Below are positions 7,997-16,191 of a stretch of 46,828 nt of DNA, piece by piece. The position numbers and the translations under genes were made by a program. Source of the stretch: Amycolatopsis pittospori (lineage in GTDB: Bacteria > Actinomycetota > Actinomycetes > Mycobacteriales > Pseudonocardiaceae); NCBI RefSeq assembly GCF_013870525.1, contig NZ_JACBXD010000061.1:1-46828 (forward strand), given 5' to 3'. The notes below the pieces were generated by a model. It was not told where the DNA came from and did no database searches. It saw only the letters and a list, made by a program, of their open reading frames with translations. Each line of letters starts with the position of its first letter. Position 1 is the stretch's first letter.

Positions 7997-8635
7997 GTGC
8001 GGCTCGACCACGAATTCACCGTTCCCGCCCCGGTCGACGAGGTCTGGAAGGCCGTCGTCGACCCGGAAAGGGTGGCGCCGTGCATGCCGGGCGCCACCAT
8101 CACCGAAGTCGACGGGGACGCCTTCAAAGGCACGGTGAAGGTCAAGCTCGGGCCGATCTCCCTCCTCTACAAGGGAGCCGGCCATTTCGTCGAGAAGGAC
8201 GCCGACGCCAAGAAGGTGGTGATCAAGGCGTCCGGCAAGGACGCCCGCGGCGCGGGTACCGCGTCGGCGACCGTGACGCTCACGCTGGCCGAAAAGGACG
8301 GCGTCACGCACGGCGCCGTCTCCACGGAGCTCGCGGTCACCGGCAAACCCGCGCAGTTCGGGCGCGGGCTGATCTCCGAGGTCGGCGGCAAGATCCTCGA
8401 CTCGTTCGCGGAATGCCTGGCCGGCAAGCTCGGTACGAAGGCCGAACCGGAACCGGAGAAGCCCGCTGCACCCGAGCGGCCACCGCTCAAGGCCGTCAAA
8501 CCGGTGACGGAGGGCGAGGCGATCGATCTGATGGAGTACGCGGGCGAGTCGGTGGTCAAACGGCTCGCTCCGGTGCTGGTGGCGGTCGCCGGGGTGCTCG
8601 TGATCGTCGCGATCGTCCGCGCGCTGAAACGATGA
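7997..8635 (+). CDS. coxG: CoxG-like SRPBCC protein with C-terminal membrane anchor
   Basis: 212 aa. Residues 1-145 form a CoxG/SRPBCC (START-like) domain: EFTVPAPVDEVWKAVVDPER, CMPGA, and FGRGLISEVGGKILDSFAECL. A Pro/Glu-rich linker follows, and then one transmembrane helix (APVLVAVAGVLVIVAIV) ends the protein. In carboxydotrophs CoxG recruits the hydroxylase to the cytoplasmic membrane, and recent work links this family to menaquinone delivery to the enzyme. The GTG start at 7997 has AAGGGAGG 8 nt upstream and lies 40 nt after coxM. Gene order coxS-L-M-G supports a single operon. Confidence 0.88.
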   Translation: MRLDHEFTVPAPVDEVWKAVVDPERVAPCMPGATITEVDGDAFKGTVKVKLGPISLLYKGAGHFVEKDADAKKVVIKASGKDARGAGTASATVTLTLAEKDGVTHGAVSTELAVTGKPAQFGRGLISEVGGKILDSFAECLAGKLGTKAEPEPEKPAAPERPPLKAVKPVTEGEAIDLMEYAGESVVKRLAPVLVAVAGVLVIVAIVRALKR

Positions 8636-8685
8636 CTGTGACCCATACCGCGAAATAGTGGGAATCCCCTGCCGTTGAACCGGGT

Positions 8686-9744
8686 ATGAAGGCGGATCAC
8701 GAAGTCGACGTGGCGGTGATCGGGGCGGGCCAGGCCGGTCTGTCGGCGGCGTATCACCTGCGCCGCGCGGGGTTCGCGAACGAGTCGGGTTTCGTCGTGC
8801 TCGACCACGGCAAACGTCCCGGCGGCGCGTGGCAGTACCGCTGGCCGTCGCTGGTGGTGGAGAAGGTCCACGGCATCTACGACCTCCCGGGGATGGCCTT
8901 CGGTACGCCTGACCCGAAGCTCCCCGCGGCAGAGGTCGTTTCGGAGTACTTCGGCCGTTTCGAGCGCACCTACGACCTGCCGGTCCACCGTCCCGTCGAC
9001 GTCCTGTCGGTGAGCGGTGAGGACGACCGGCTCGTGGTCGCCAGCGCGACCGAGACGTGGGCCGCCCGTGCGGTGATCAGCGCGACCGGCACCTGGGACC
9101 GGCCGTTCTGGCCGTACTACCCGGGCCAGGAGACCTTCCGCGGCCGCCAGCTGCACACCGCCGACTACACCGGCGTCGGCGACTTCCGCGGCAAGCGCGT
9201 CGTCGTGGTCGGCGGCGGTTCCTCGGCCGTGCAACTGCTCATGGAGATCGCGCCCTTCGCCCACTCGACGCGCTGGGTGACGCGGCGTCCGCCGGTCTGG
9301 CGCGACGAGCCGTTCAGCGAGGACTGGGGCCGCGAAGCCGTCGCCAGGGTCGACGAGCGGGTCCGCGAAGGTCTCCCGCCGAAGAGCGTCGTGAGCGTGA
9401 CCGACCTGGCCGTGACACCCGAAGTGCGGGTGGCGATGGACGCGGGGATCCTCGACCGCCACCCGATGTTCGAGCGGATCACCCCGGACGGCGTGGTGTG
9501 GGCGGACGGCACGGCCGAACCCGTCGACGTCATCCTGTGGGCCACCGGTTTCCGCGCCGCCATCGACCATCTCGCGCCGTTGCGCCTGCGTGGCTCCGGA
9601 GGCGGGATCCGGATGGACGGCACCAGGGTCGTCGCCGAACCGCGGCTGCACCTGGTCGGTTACGGCCCCTCGGCCAGTACCGTCGGCGCGAACCGGGCGG
9701 GCCGCGCGGCCGTCACCGAGATCCGGCGCCTGCTCGGCCGCTGA
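8686..9744 (+). CDS. FAD-dependent oxidoreductase, flavin monooxygenase-like (CzcO type)
   Basis: 352 aa. An N-terminal FAD-binding Rossmann motif GAGQAG at residues 13-18 and a second NAD(P)-binding motif GGGSSA at about 178-183 give the two-dinucleotide-domain plan of class B flavin monooxygenases and CzcO-like flavoproteins. The motif ATGFR near the C-terminus is typical of this group. The protein is shorter than classic Baeyer-Villiger enzymes (500 aa or more), and I do not see the full FxGxxxHxxxW fingerprint. It starts 50 nt after coxG on the same strand, so it may belong to the cox operon, but no family link forces that. Substrate unknown. Confidence 0.8.
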   Translation: MKADHEVDVAVIGAGQAGLSAAYHLRRAGFANESGFVVLDHGKRPGGAWQYRWPSLVVEKVHGIYDLPGMAFGTPDPKLPAAEVVSEYFGRFERTYDLPVHRPVDVLSVSGEDDRLVVASATETWAARAVISATGTWDRPFWPYYPGQETFRGRQLHTADYTGVGDFRGKRVVVVGGGSSAVQLLMEIAPFAHSTRWVTRRPPVWRDEPFSEDWGREAVARVDERVREGLPPKSVVSVTDLAVTPEVRVAMDAGILDRHPMFERITPDGVVWADGTAEPVDVILWATGFRAAIDHLAPLRLRGSGGGIRMDGTRVVAEPRLHLVGYGPSASTVGANRAGRAAVTEIRRLLGR

Positions 9745-9788
9745 GTTCGTCGAGGATGTCGACTTACCACGGTCCGCTGCGCGCACAC

Positions 9789-9841
9789 GTTGCGAAAGCC
9801 ACTTTCACAACCTTCAACGTTGCGAAAGTGGCTTTCACAAC
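9789..9841. repeat. 53-nt double-hairpin repeat, copy 1
   Basis: Two 23-nt arms, 9789-9811 and 9819-9841, separated by CTTCAAC. Each arm is itself a hairpin (GTTGCGAAAG, loop CCA or TGG, CTTTCACAAC), and the arms are near reverse complements of each other. Both arms carry a G-to-A change relative to the copy at 46316. It starts 44 nt after the flavoprotein stop codon. The rest of 9745-10050 has no gene that I can support. Confidence 0.9.
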
Positions 9842-10050
9842 GCCTCCCGTGAGGCCGGTCGATCAATTCCGGAGGCGCGTCGGCGGCTGCCCGATGGGGC
9901 GGCGAAGATCGCGCACAAAGGTGATCCGAATGCCGGTTCATCGGGTGAATCCGAGACTTGACAGAGAATTAAGAAGGGAAACCTTGCCGACACCGTGGCC
10001 GTCGGTCAGGGTGGTGGGTGGTTCTGACACACCAGGGGGAGTGGAAACAG

Positions 10051-10917
10051 ATGACCATCGTCGACTCGCGCTCGGCAACCCGGCACGCGGGCACCAGGCC
10101 GCATGCCGGATGGCACACCGGGCCGGGAAATTCGACCGGCCGGGCAGGGGGCACCAATCACGCCGAACGCGTTTTCCGGGTCCAGCAGGCGTTCGCCGAA
10201 CTCGGCGGCGGAATCCGCGGCCTCGCCGAACTGACCAAGGCCTCCGGGGTCGACGACTCCGCGGTGCACCGCATCCTGCGTTCGGGCGTGGCCCACGGGA
10301 CGTTCGTGCGCGTCGGCCGGGGCCGGTACCGCCTCGGGCCGGCGGCCGCGAAACTCGGGATCGAAGCACTGGAACAGGGCGTCGATCGCGCGTCGCTCGA
10401 TCTGATCCTGAACCGGCTTCGCACCAAGACCGGCGACGGGCTCGCGTTCCTCTACGGCCTGACCAGGCTCGGCGGAGTGCAACGCCAATGCGTCGAAATG
10501 GCGGTGGGCGGCTCCGATCTGACCGAGATCGGGCTGTCCCCGCGGGAACTGCTGGCCTCCCACCGATCCCTGCGCGTCGGCGCGTCGGGCCGGGCGATCC
10601 TGGCCTTCCTGCCCGAGTCGGTCCAGCAACGCGTCGCGGACGAGCCGGTCCCGGACGGGATGGGGCCGGGCGCGTACCGCGATCGCGCGCGGCTGCTCGG
10701 TTCGCTGGCGGAGATCCGCGCGAAGGGCTACGCGATCGGCCTCGAAGAATGCGCCCGGGGCTGGAACTCCTTCGCCGCGCCGGTGCTGTGGGGCGACGTC
10801 GTCGCCGGCGCCGTCACGGTGATGGTGCCCGCGCCGATCTCGGCGTCCCTCGGCACGCACGTGGACGCGGTGCGCTCGGCGGCCACCGCCGTACAGCGGC
10901 TCATGCTCGACCACTGA
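10051..10917 (+). CDS. IclR-type transcriptional regulator
   Basis: 288 aa. After a basic, poorly conserved N-terminal extension of about 40 residues, residues 45-105 form a winged helix-turn-helix (GGIRGLAELTKASGVDDSAV, HRILRSGVAHGTFVRVGRGRYRLG). An IclR effector-binding-like domain follows with LRVGASGRAILAFLPE and EIRAKGYAIGLEECARGW. The ATG at 10051 follows AGGGGGAG at 10034-10041. Placed 438 nt upstream of the NRPS gene on the same strand, it is the likely pathway-specific regulator. The palindrome at 11330-11342 is a possible target. A hairpin immediately after its stop suggests it is transcribed separately from the NRPS. Confidence 0.82.
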   Translation: MTIVDSRSATRHAGTRPHAGWHTGPGNSTGRAGGTNHAERVFRVQQAFAELGGGIRGLAELTKASGVDDSAVHRILRSGVAHGTFVRVGRGRYRLGPAAAKLGIEALEQGVDRASLDLILNRLRTKTGDGLAFLYGLTRLGGVQRQCVEMAVGGSDLTEIGLSPRELLASHRSLRVGASGRAILAFLPESVQQRVADEPVPDGMGPGAYRDRARLLGSLAEIRAKGYAIGLEECARGWNSFAAPVLWGDVVAGAVTVMVPAPISASLGTHVDAVRSAATAVQRLMLDH

Positions 10918-10933
10918 GTTCGCCGATCAGTCC

Positions 10934-10980
10934 GTGAAGGCCTCCTTCCCTACCTTGAGAGTAGGGAAGGAGGCCTTCAC
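10934..10980. terminator. Perfect 20-bp inverted repeat downstream of the IclR-type gene
   Basis: GTGAAGGCCTCCTTCCCTAC at 10934-10953 and its exact reverse complement at 10961-10980 flank a 7-nt loop, CTTGAGA. It starts 16 nt after the stop codon. There is no T-tract. The perfection of 20 bp suggests either a strong terminator or a dispersed repeat family different from the 53-nt repeat. Confidence 0.75.
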
Positions 10981-11329
10981 GGCGTTTCCGGTCCGAGGGT
11001 AACGCGGAGCGGTACCTCTACCTGCTTTCCAGTTCGCGAAAAATGTTTCGGATAAGCCCTTTCTCGCCACACGAGAAAGGAGACCCATCTCATAAATCCT
11101 GTTCTCTCGTGACCAGAGAAACCCCAGCTGGGAGCGGTTTTCGCGAGGTTGACCCCGATAACCTGCGGATTGTTTGATGAGGTGGCCGCCGGGACCCGCG
11201 ATCCGGATCGGGGAAATCCCAGGCGGTTTTGCCCCGGCTGGTATCTCGGGATGTCCACGCCACTCCTTTGATCGGGGGATCAGGAGTAGCGCATCGACAC
11301 CGTACCTTTCGCCAGGCGTGGTGTGTGAC
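10981..11329. other. Gene-free leader between regulator and NRPS gene
   Basis: About 350 nt with lower GC than the neighbours and no convincing gene. It contains a perfect 9-bp hairpin, CCTTTCTCG (11058-11066) with CGAGAAAGG (11072-11080) around CCACA. The NRPS promoter must lie here or just downstream, but I cannot place it with confidence. Confidence 0.4.
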
Positions 11330-11342
11330 TACGAAATTCGTA
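11330..11342. promoter_or_regulatory. Candidate operator TACGAA-A-TTCGTA upstream of the NRPS gene
   Basis: TACGAA (11330-11335) and TTCGTA (11337-11342) form a perfect 6-bp palindrome around one A, 13 nt before the NRPS start codon. An AT-rich palindrome in this otherwise GC-rich leader fits an IclR-family binding site and could also hold the promoter -10. Confidence 0.45.
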
Positions 11343-11355
11343 ATGGGGGAGGACC

Positions 11356-14300
11356 ATGCCTAGGGAAAAGACTATGACGTCTACCGAGAACGTCTCACCA
11401 TTCCACCGCATCCGTTCCAGTACCTGCCTTCCGGACATGCTCGGACACTGGTCGAGAACGCAGCCGGAAGCGCTCGCCGTCGTCGACGGCGAACGGGAAC
11501 TGACCTACCGACGACTCGAAGAAGCGAGTGCGGAACTCGCCGTACACCTCACGGGCCTGGGGATCGGGGCGGACGACCCCGTCGGCCTCTACGTCGAGCC
11601 TTCCGCGGACCTGATGGTCGGCGCGTGGGGCATTCTCGCCGCCGGAGCCGCCTATCTGCCGCTCTCTCCGGAGTATCCCGAAGACCGGCTCCGGTACATG
11701 CTCGACGACAGTGGCACCGGCGTCGTCGTCACCCAACCGCACCTGGCCGAACGGCTCGCCGGCCTCGTGCCCGCCGGGACGCGGATCGTCTCCGTCGACG
11801 ACGGCCGCGGCGTGAAAGGCCAGGTCCCGCCCGGACCCCGACCGGATTCGCTCGCCTACGTCATCTACACCTCCGGTAGCACCGGAAGGCCGAAGGGCGT
11901 GATGATCGAGCACCGCAGCGTCGTGTCCCAGATGCGCTGGCTGCAGGCGTGCGGTCATCTGGTCCCTGGGGTCACGGTGCTGCAGAAGACGCCGATGAGT
12001 TTCGACGCCGCGCAGTGGGAGATCCTGGCGCCCGCCGCGGGCGCTCGCGTGGTCATGGGCGCGCCGGGCAGTTTCCGTGATCCCGAAGCCCTGATCGACA
12101 TCGTGGTGAAGCACGACGTCACCTCGCTGCAGTGCGTCCCGACGCTGCTGCAGGCGCTGCTCGACACGGAACGCTTCGCGACCTGCACCTCGCTGCGGAA
12201 GCTGTTCTCCGGCGGCGAGGCGCTTTCCCGGCAGCTGGCCAAGGAACTCGCCCGCGAGCTGCCGTCGGCCCGGCTGGTGAATCTCTACGGCCCCACCGAA
12301 TGCACGATCAACGCGACCGCCCATCTCGTCGATCCGGACACGATCGAGGAGAGCCCCGGGATGATCTCGATCGGTGTGCCGGTCGACAACACCCAGTGCT
12401 TCGTGCTCGACACCGACCTGGCTCCGGTCGACATCGGGGAGACGGGCGAGCTGTACATCGGCGGCGTCCAGCTGGCCCGCGGCTACCTGAACCGGCCGGA
12501 GCAGACGCGCGAGCGCTTCGTGCCGAACCCGTTCGTGCCGACCGAACGCCTCTACCGCACCGGTGACCTCGCCTACTGGAACCCCGACGGCACCATCCAG
12601 TTCGTCGGCCGCGCCGACAACCAGGTCAAACTGCGCGGGTACCGCGTCGAACTGGACGAGATCACCGTGGCCATCGAGGAGCACACTTGGGTGCGCCGGG
12701 CCGCGGCGGTGGTGACCGACGACGCGCGGACCGGGTCGAAGTCGCTCGTCGCCTGTGTCGAGCTGAACCCACGCGAAGCCGCGCTGATGGACCAGGGCAA
12801 CCACGGCGGGCACCACCAGTCCAAGGCCAGCAAACTGCAGGTCAAGGCGCAGTTGTCCCATCCGGGCGTGCGTGACACGGCGGGCCTTCCGGCGATCCCG
12901 TTGCCGGGTAGGCAAGAGACCGGCTATCAGCGGCGCGAGGTCTTCGCTCGCAAGACCTATCGCTACTACGAGGGTGGCGCGGTCACCCGTGACGACCTCA
13001 CGGCGCTCCTGACCCCGGGGCCGGTCAGTGAGTACTCGCGCGAACCCGGCGAGCTCTCGTTCGCCGAACTGGGCGAGCTGCTGCGGTGGTTCGGCCGGTT
13101 CCAGAGCGAGGAACGGCTGCTCTCGAAGTACTCCTACGCGTCGCCGGGCGCGCTGTACGCGACACAGCTGTACCTGGAGACAAGCGGTCTCGACGGGCTC
13201 GGCGCCGGGGTCTACTACTACCACCCTGTCGACCACGTCTTGGTCCGCGTCGCCGACGGCACGGGCGACGGGCACGCGGTGCACTTCATCGGCCGCACCG
13301 GCGCCATCGAACCGGTGTACAAGAACAACATCCGCGAGGTCCTCGAATTCGAGGCCGGGCACATGGTCGGCGTTTTCGAGGAGATCCTGCCCGGTTACGG
13401 CCTCACGATCAGCCCGTCGGCGTTCGACCCGCTGGTGGCCGTCCGCGTCGGCGCCGCCGGGGACGACCACTATCTCGGCACGTTCTCCCTGCACGGCAAC
13501 GACGGCGAGCCGCGACGGGACGACACCGAACTGTTCGTCCAGGCTCATCCCGGCCGGGTCGAGGGGCTGCCCGCCGGCACCTACCGGTGGCGGGACGGGG
13601 ACTTCGAGCGGCTCTCCGACAAGCTGATCGAATCCAAACACGTGATCGCGATCAACCAACAGGTCTACGGCCGCGCGGGTTTCGGCATCACCGCCGTCAG
13701 CCGCACGAGCGACGAGTGGCTCGAATACATCGGCCTCGGCACGAAGCTGCATCACCTGCAGCGCAACGGTTCGGCGCTGGGCTTCATGTCCTCGGGCTAC
13801 AGTTCGAAGACCGGCAACCCGTTGCCCGCCGCCCGGCGGATCGACGACATCCTCGCCGGGCAAGGGATCGCGCCCGGGCCGTCGTACTTCTTCGTCGGCG
13901 GCAAGGTCAGCGCCGAGCAGATGCGCAGCGAGGGCATGCGCGAGGACGCCGTCCACATGAAGGGCCCGGCCGAGATCATCCGGGACGAACTGGCCCAGAT
14001 CCTGCCCGACTACATGATCCCCAACCGGGTACTGGTGCTGAACGAATTGCCCTTGACCGCCAACGGAAAGGTCGACGCGCACGCGCTGGCCGAGACCGAC
14101 GCGGTCCGTTCGGCCAACGGCGACACGCCTTACGTCGCACCGTCGACGAGTCACGAGCGGTGGCTGGCCGAGGTATGGGGCAAGGCGCTGAAGTACGACG
14201 ACGTCTCGGTGGAGGACGACTTCTTCGCCGCCGGCGGGAACTCGTTGACCGCGGTCTCCCTGGTGAACCGGATCAACCGCGAGTACGGCACCCGGCTGCC

Positions 14301-15165
14301 GTTGCAGGTCGTCTTCGAGAGCCCGAAACTCGGCGACCTCGCCGCTCGCATCGGCGAGGACTCCGGCACGCCGTCGTCGCGGCTGGTTCCGTTGGCGAAC
14401 GGGGGCGGCAGCCCGGTGTTCTGCTGGCCGGGTCTCGGCGGCTACCCGATGAATCTGCGGCTGCTGGCGGGCGAAACCGGCCTGGGGCGGTCGTTCTACG
14501 GCGTCCAGGCGCACGGGATCAACGCGGGCGAGACGCCGTATGCCACTGTCGAGGAGATGGCGAAGGCCGACGTCGCCGAGATCCGGCGCGTCCAGCCGGA
14601 GGGCCCGTACACGCTGTGGGGCTACTCGTTCGGCGCGCGGGTCGCCTTCGAGACGGCGTGGCAGCTGGAACAGCAGGGGCAGCGGGTCGAGAACCTGTTG
14701 CTGATCTGCCCCGGCAACCCGGAGCTCTCGGGCGGTGGGGAGCGGGTGGCGAGCTACACGAACCCGGGCTACCTGACGATCCTGCTGTCGGTCTTCGTCG
14801 GGTCGATCTCCGGGCCGGAAACGCTCGCCTGCCGGGAAACGGTCCGTGACGAGGACGGCTTCGTGGCGTTCGTGGCGAACCTGATGCCCGCGCTGGACGA
14901 ACAGCTGATCCGCCGGATCGTCGGGATCGTCGAGGAGACCTACGAGTTCGACTACAGCTTCCGCGAACTCGCCCGGCGCCGGATCGCGGCGCCCGTGACC
15001 CTCTTCAAGGCCGTCGGCGACGACTACTCGTTCGTCGAGAACAGCTCCGGCTATTCGGCCACACCGCCCGAGGTGATCACGCTCGAAGGCGATCACTACA
15101 GCGTCCTCAAGGAAACCGGGGTCGCCGAACTGGTTTCGGCGATCCGCGCCCGGCTCGAGCGATGA
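11356..15165 (+). CDS. indC: Indigoidine-type NRPS (A-Ox-T-TE blue-pigment synthetase)
   Basis: 1269 aa single-module NRPS. The adenylation domain (about 30-470) has A3 YTSGSTGRPKG and A8 GRADNQVKLRGYRVELDEI. Read at the GrsA pocket positions, the specificity code is DAWQFGLINK, close to a glutamine code I recall. An FMN-dependent SagB/thiazoline-oxidase-like Ox domain (about 540-860, YASPGALYATQLYLE) is inserted between A8 and A10 (LPLTANGKVDA), the hallmark of IndC/BpsA. Next come a carrier domain with Ser963 (FFAAGGNSLTAV) and a thioesterase with Ser1091 (GYSFG). Known family enzymes oxidise and cyclise L-Gln to 5-aminopyridine-2,6-dione, which dimerises to blue indigoidine. Start at 11356 follows GGGGGAGG; ATG 11374 is an alternative. 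A phosphopantetheinyl transferase must act in trans. Confidence 0.95.
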   Translation: MPREKTMTSTENVSPFHRIRSSTCLPDMLGHWSRTQPEALAVVDGERELTYRRLEEASAELAVHLTGLGIGADDPVGLYVEPSADLMVGAWGILAAGAAYLPLSPEYPEDRLRYMLDDSGTGVVVTQPHLAERLAGLVPAGTRIVSVDDGRGVKGQVPPGPRPDSLAYVIYTSGSTGRPKGVMIEHRSVVSQMRWLQACGHLVPGVTVLQKTPMSFDAAQWEILAPAAGARVVMGAPGSFRDPEALIDIVVKHDVTSLQCVPTLLQALLDTERFATCTSLRKLFSGGEALSRQLAKELARELPSARLVNLYGPTECTINATAHLVDPDTIEESPGMISIGVPVDNTQCFVLDTDLAPVDIGETGELYIGGVQLARGYLNRPEQTRERFVPNPFVPTERLYRTGDLAYWNPDGTIQFVGRADNQVKLRGYRVELDEITVAIEEHTWVRRAAAVVTDDARTGSKSLVACVELNPREAALMDQGNHGGHHQSKASKLQVKAQLSHPGVRDTAGLPAIPLPGRQETGYQRREVFARKTYRYYEGGAVTRDDLTALLTPGPVSEYSREPGELSFAELGELLRWFGRFQSEERLLSKYSYASPGALYATQLYLETSGLDGLGAGVYYYHPVDHVLVRVADGTGDGHAVHFIGRTGAIEPVYKNNIREVLEFEAGHMVGVFEEILPGYGLTISPSAFDPLVAVRVGAAGDDHYLGTFSLHGNDGEPRRDDTELFVQAHPGRVEGLPAGTYRWRDGDFERLSDKLIESKHVIAINQQVYGRAGFGITAVSRTSDEWLEYIGLGTKLHHLQRNGSALGFMSSGYSSKTGNPLPAARRIDDILAGQGIAPGPSYFFVGGKVSAEQMRSEGMREDAVHMKGPAEIIRDELAQILPDYMIPNRVLVLNELPLTANGKVDAHALAETDAVRSANGDTPYVAPSTSHERWLAEVWGKALKYDDVSVEDDFFAAGGNSLTAVSLVNRINREYGTRLPLQVVFESPKLGDLAARIGEDSGTPSSRLVPLANGGGSPVFCWPGLGGYPMNLRLLAGETGLGRSFYGVQAHGINAGETPYATVEEMAKADVAEIRRVQPEGPYTLWGYSFGARVAFETAWQLEQQGQRVENLLLICPGNPELSGGGERVASYTNPGYLTILLSVFVGSISGPETLACRETVRDEDGFVAFVANLMPALDEQLIRRIVGIVEETYEFDYSFRELARRRIAAPVTLFKAVGDDYSFVENSSGYSATPPEVITLEGDHYSVLKETGVAELVSAIRARLER

Positions 15166-15182
15166 CCAGCGAAGGAGAGAAC

Positions 15183-15425
15183 GTGCCGCACGTCCACATC
15201 AGACACTTCCCGAAGGACTTCACCGACGAAGGAAGGCAACGGCTCGCCACGGCGCTCACCGCCGTCGTCACCGCGCATTTCGGCACCTACGACGGGGCGG
15301 TCTCGATCGCGCTCGAACCGGTGCCCGCCGAGGACTGGACCGAGACCGTCGTGGTCCCGGAGATCCAGGGCCGTGCCGATCTCGTCATCAAGAAACCCGC
15401 CTACGCGAAGGAGAACCAGTCGTGA
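15183..15425 (+). CDS. PptA-like tautomerase (4-oxalocrotonate tautomerase superfamily)
   Basis: 80 aa. The GTG start at 15183 follows AAGGAG seven bases upstream and places proline second, so Met removal would expose the catalytic Pro1 of this superfamily. The sequence MPHVHIRHFPKDF...SIALEPVPAEDW...VIKKPAY closely resembles the E. coli tautomerase PptA (YdcE) as I remember it. A longer in-frame start at 15162 would bury Pro1 and is unlikely. It lies 17 nt after the NRPS stop and overlaps the next gene by 4 nt. Such enzymes convert enols to ketones; here the natural guess is tautomerisation of the NRPS-derived aminopyridinedione or a ring-opened derivative. That role is inference. Confidence 0.85.
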   Translation: MPHVHIRHFPKDFTDEGRQRLATALTAVVTAHFGTYDGAVSIALEPVPAEDWTETVVVPEIQGRADLVIKKPAYAKENQS

Positions 15426-16168
15426 CCGATTCCCTCGGCCCCCGCCTCAAGGTCGGTGTCGTCGTCCCGTCGACCAACACCTCGGCCCAGCCGGAACTGG
15501 ACGCGATGCGCCCGGACGGCGTCACCAACCACACCGGCCGGATGGTGATCAACGACGACTCGATGGTCGACGAGCCCGGCTTCGACCACGTCATGCACAG
15601 CATCCGGAAGTCGACGCATCCGGCGATCCAGAGCGTCGCCGGCTGCGACCCGCACTGCGTGATCGTCGGGGTCTCGCCGGAAAGCTATTGGGAGGGGCCG
15701 GAATCGCACGGCCGTGTCCTCGACTCGATGCGGGAGGCCGCCGGTGGCCGCCCGGTGACGATGAGCCCGGACGCGATCAAGGCCGCGCTCGCGGCCCACG
15801 ACGTCCGCCGGATCGCGGTCATCACGCCGTACCTGCCCGTCGGCGACGATTCGGTCAGCCGTTTCTTCAAAGACAGCGGCTACGACCTGCTGCGCGTCCA
15901 GGGGCTCGGGATGCCCAGCCCGGCCAAGATCTCCCACGTCTCCGAGACCGAACTCCGGGACGCGGTCAAGGAGATCGACAGCGCCGACGTCGAGGCGATC
16001 GTCCAGGTCGGCACCAACGTCGCCATGATGCGCCTCGCCGCGGCCGCCGAGTTCTGGCTCGGCAAACCGGTCATCTCGAACAACGCCGTCCTGTACTGGC
16101 ACGCCCTGCGCCAGAACGGCGTCGCCGACCGCGTCCGCGGTTTCGGCTCCCTGCTGTCGGACCACTGA
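15422..16168 (+). CDS. Maleate isomerase/arylmalonate decarboxylase-like protein without catalytic cysteines
   Basis: 248 aa, Asp/Glu racemase superfamily, maleate cis-trans isomerase/AMDase branch: VGVVVPSTNTSAQPELD at the N-terminus, PYLPVGDDSVSRFF in the middle, LGKPVISNNAVLYWHALRQ near the end. The two cysteines that flank the active site in maleate isomerase align with Gly83 (CVIVGVSPESYW) and Gly197 (VQVGTNVAMM), so neither is present. Classic two-cysteine racemase or isomerase chemistry looks impossible, and AMDase normally keeps one cysteine. It may be a decarboxylase, hydrolase or lyase with another mechanism. GTG start at 15422 follows AAGGAG and overlaps the tautomerase stop by 4 nt, so both belong to the NRPS operon. 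Confidence 0.78.
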   Translation: MTDSLGPRLKVGVVVPSTNTSAQPELDAMRPDGVTNHTGRMVINDDSMVDEPGFDHVMHSIRKSTHPAIQSVAGCDPHCVIVGVSPESYWEGPESHGRVLDSMREAAGGRPVTMSPDAIKAALAAHDVRRIAVITPYLPVGDDSVSRFFKDSGYDLLRVQGLGMPSPAKISHVSETELRDAVKEIDSADVEAIVQVGTNVAMMRLAAAAEFWLGKPVISNNAVLYWHALRQNGVADRVRGFGSLLSDH

Positions 16169-16191
16169 ACACCACCAGAGGAGAGAGATCC

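Noticed and set aside
10977..11258. A 93-codon minus-strand frame in the leader before the NRPS gene
   Set aside because: No family resemblance, no clear ribosome-binding site, and its end overlaps the palindrome at 10934-10980.
11395..15096. A 1233-codon open frame antisense to the NRPS gene
   Set aside because: Its composition (Arg, Asp, Gly, Val, Pro-rich, no motif) is the usual antisense shadow of a high-GC gene; the plus-strand NRPS has unmistakable domains.
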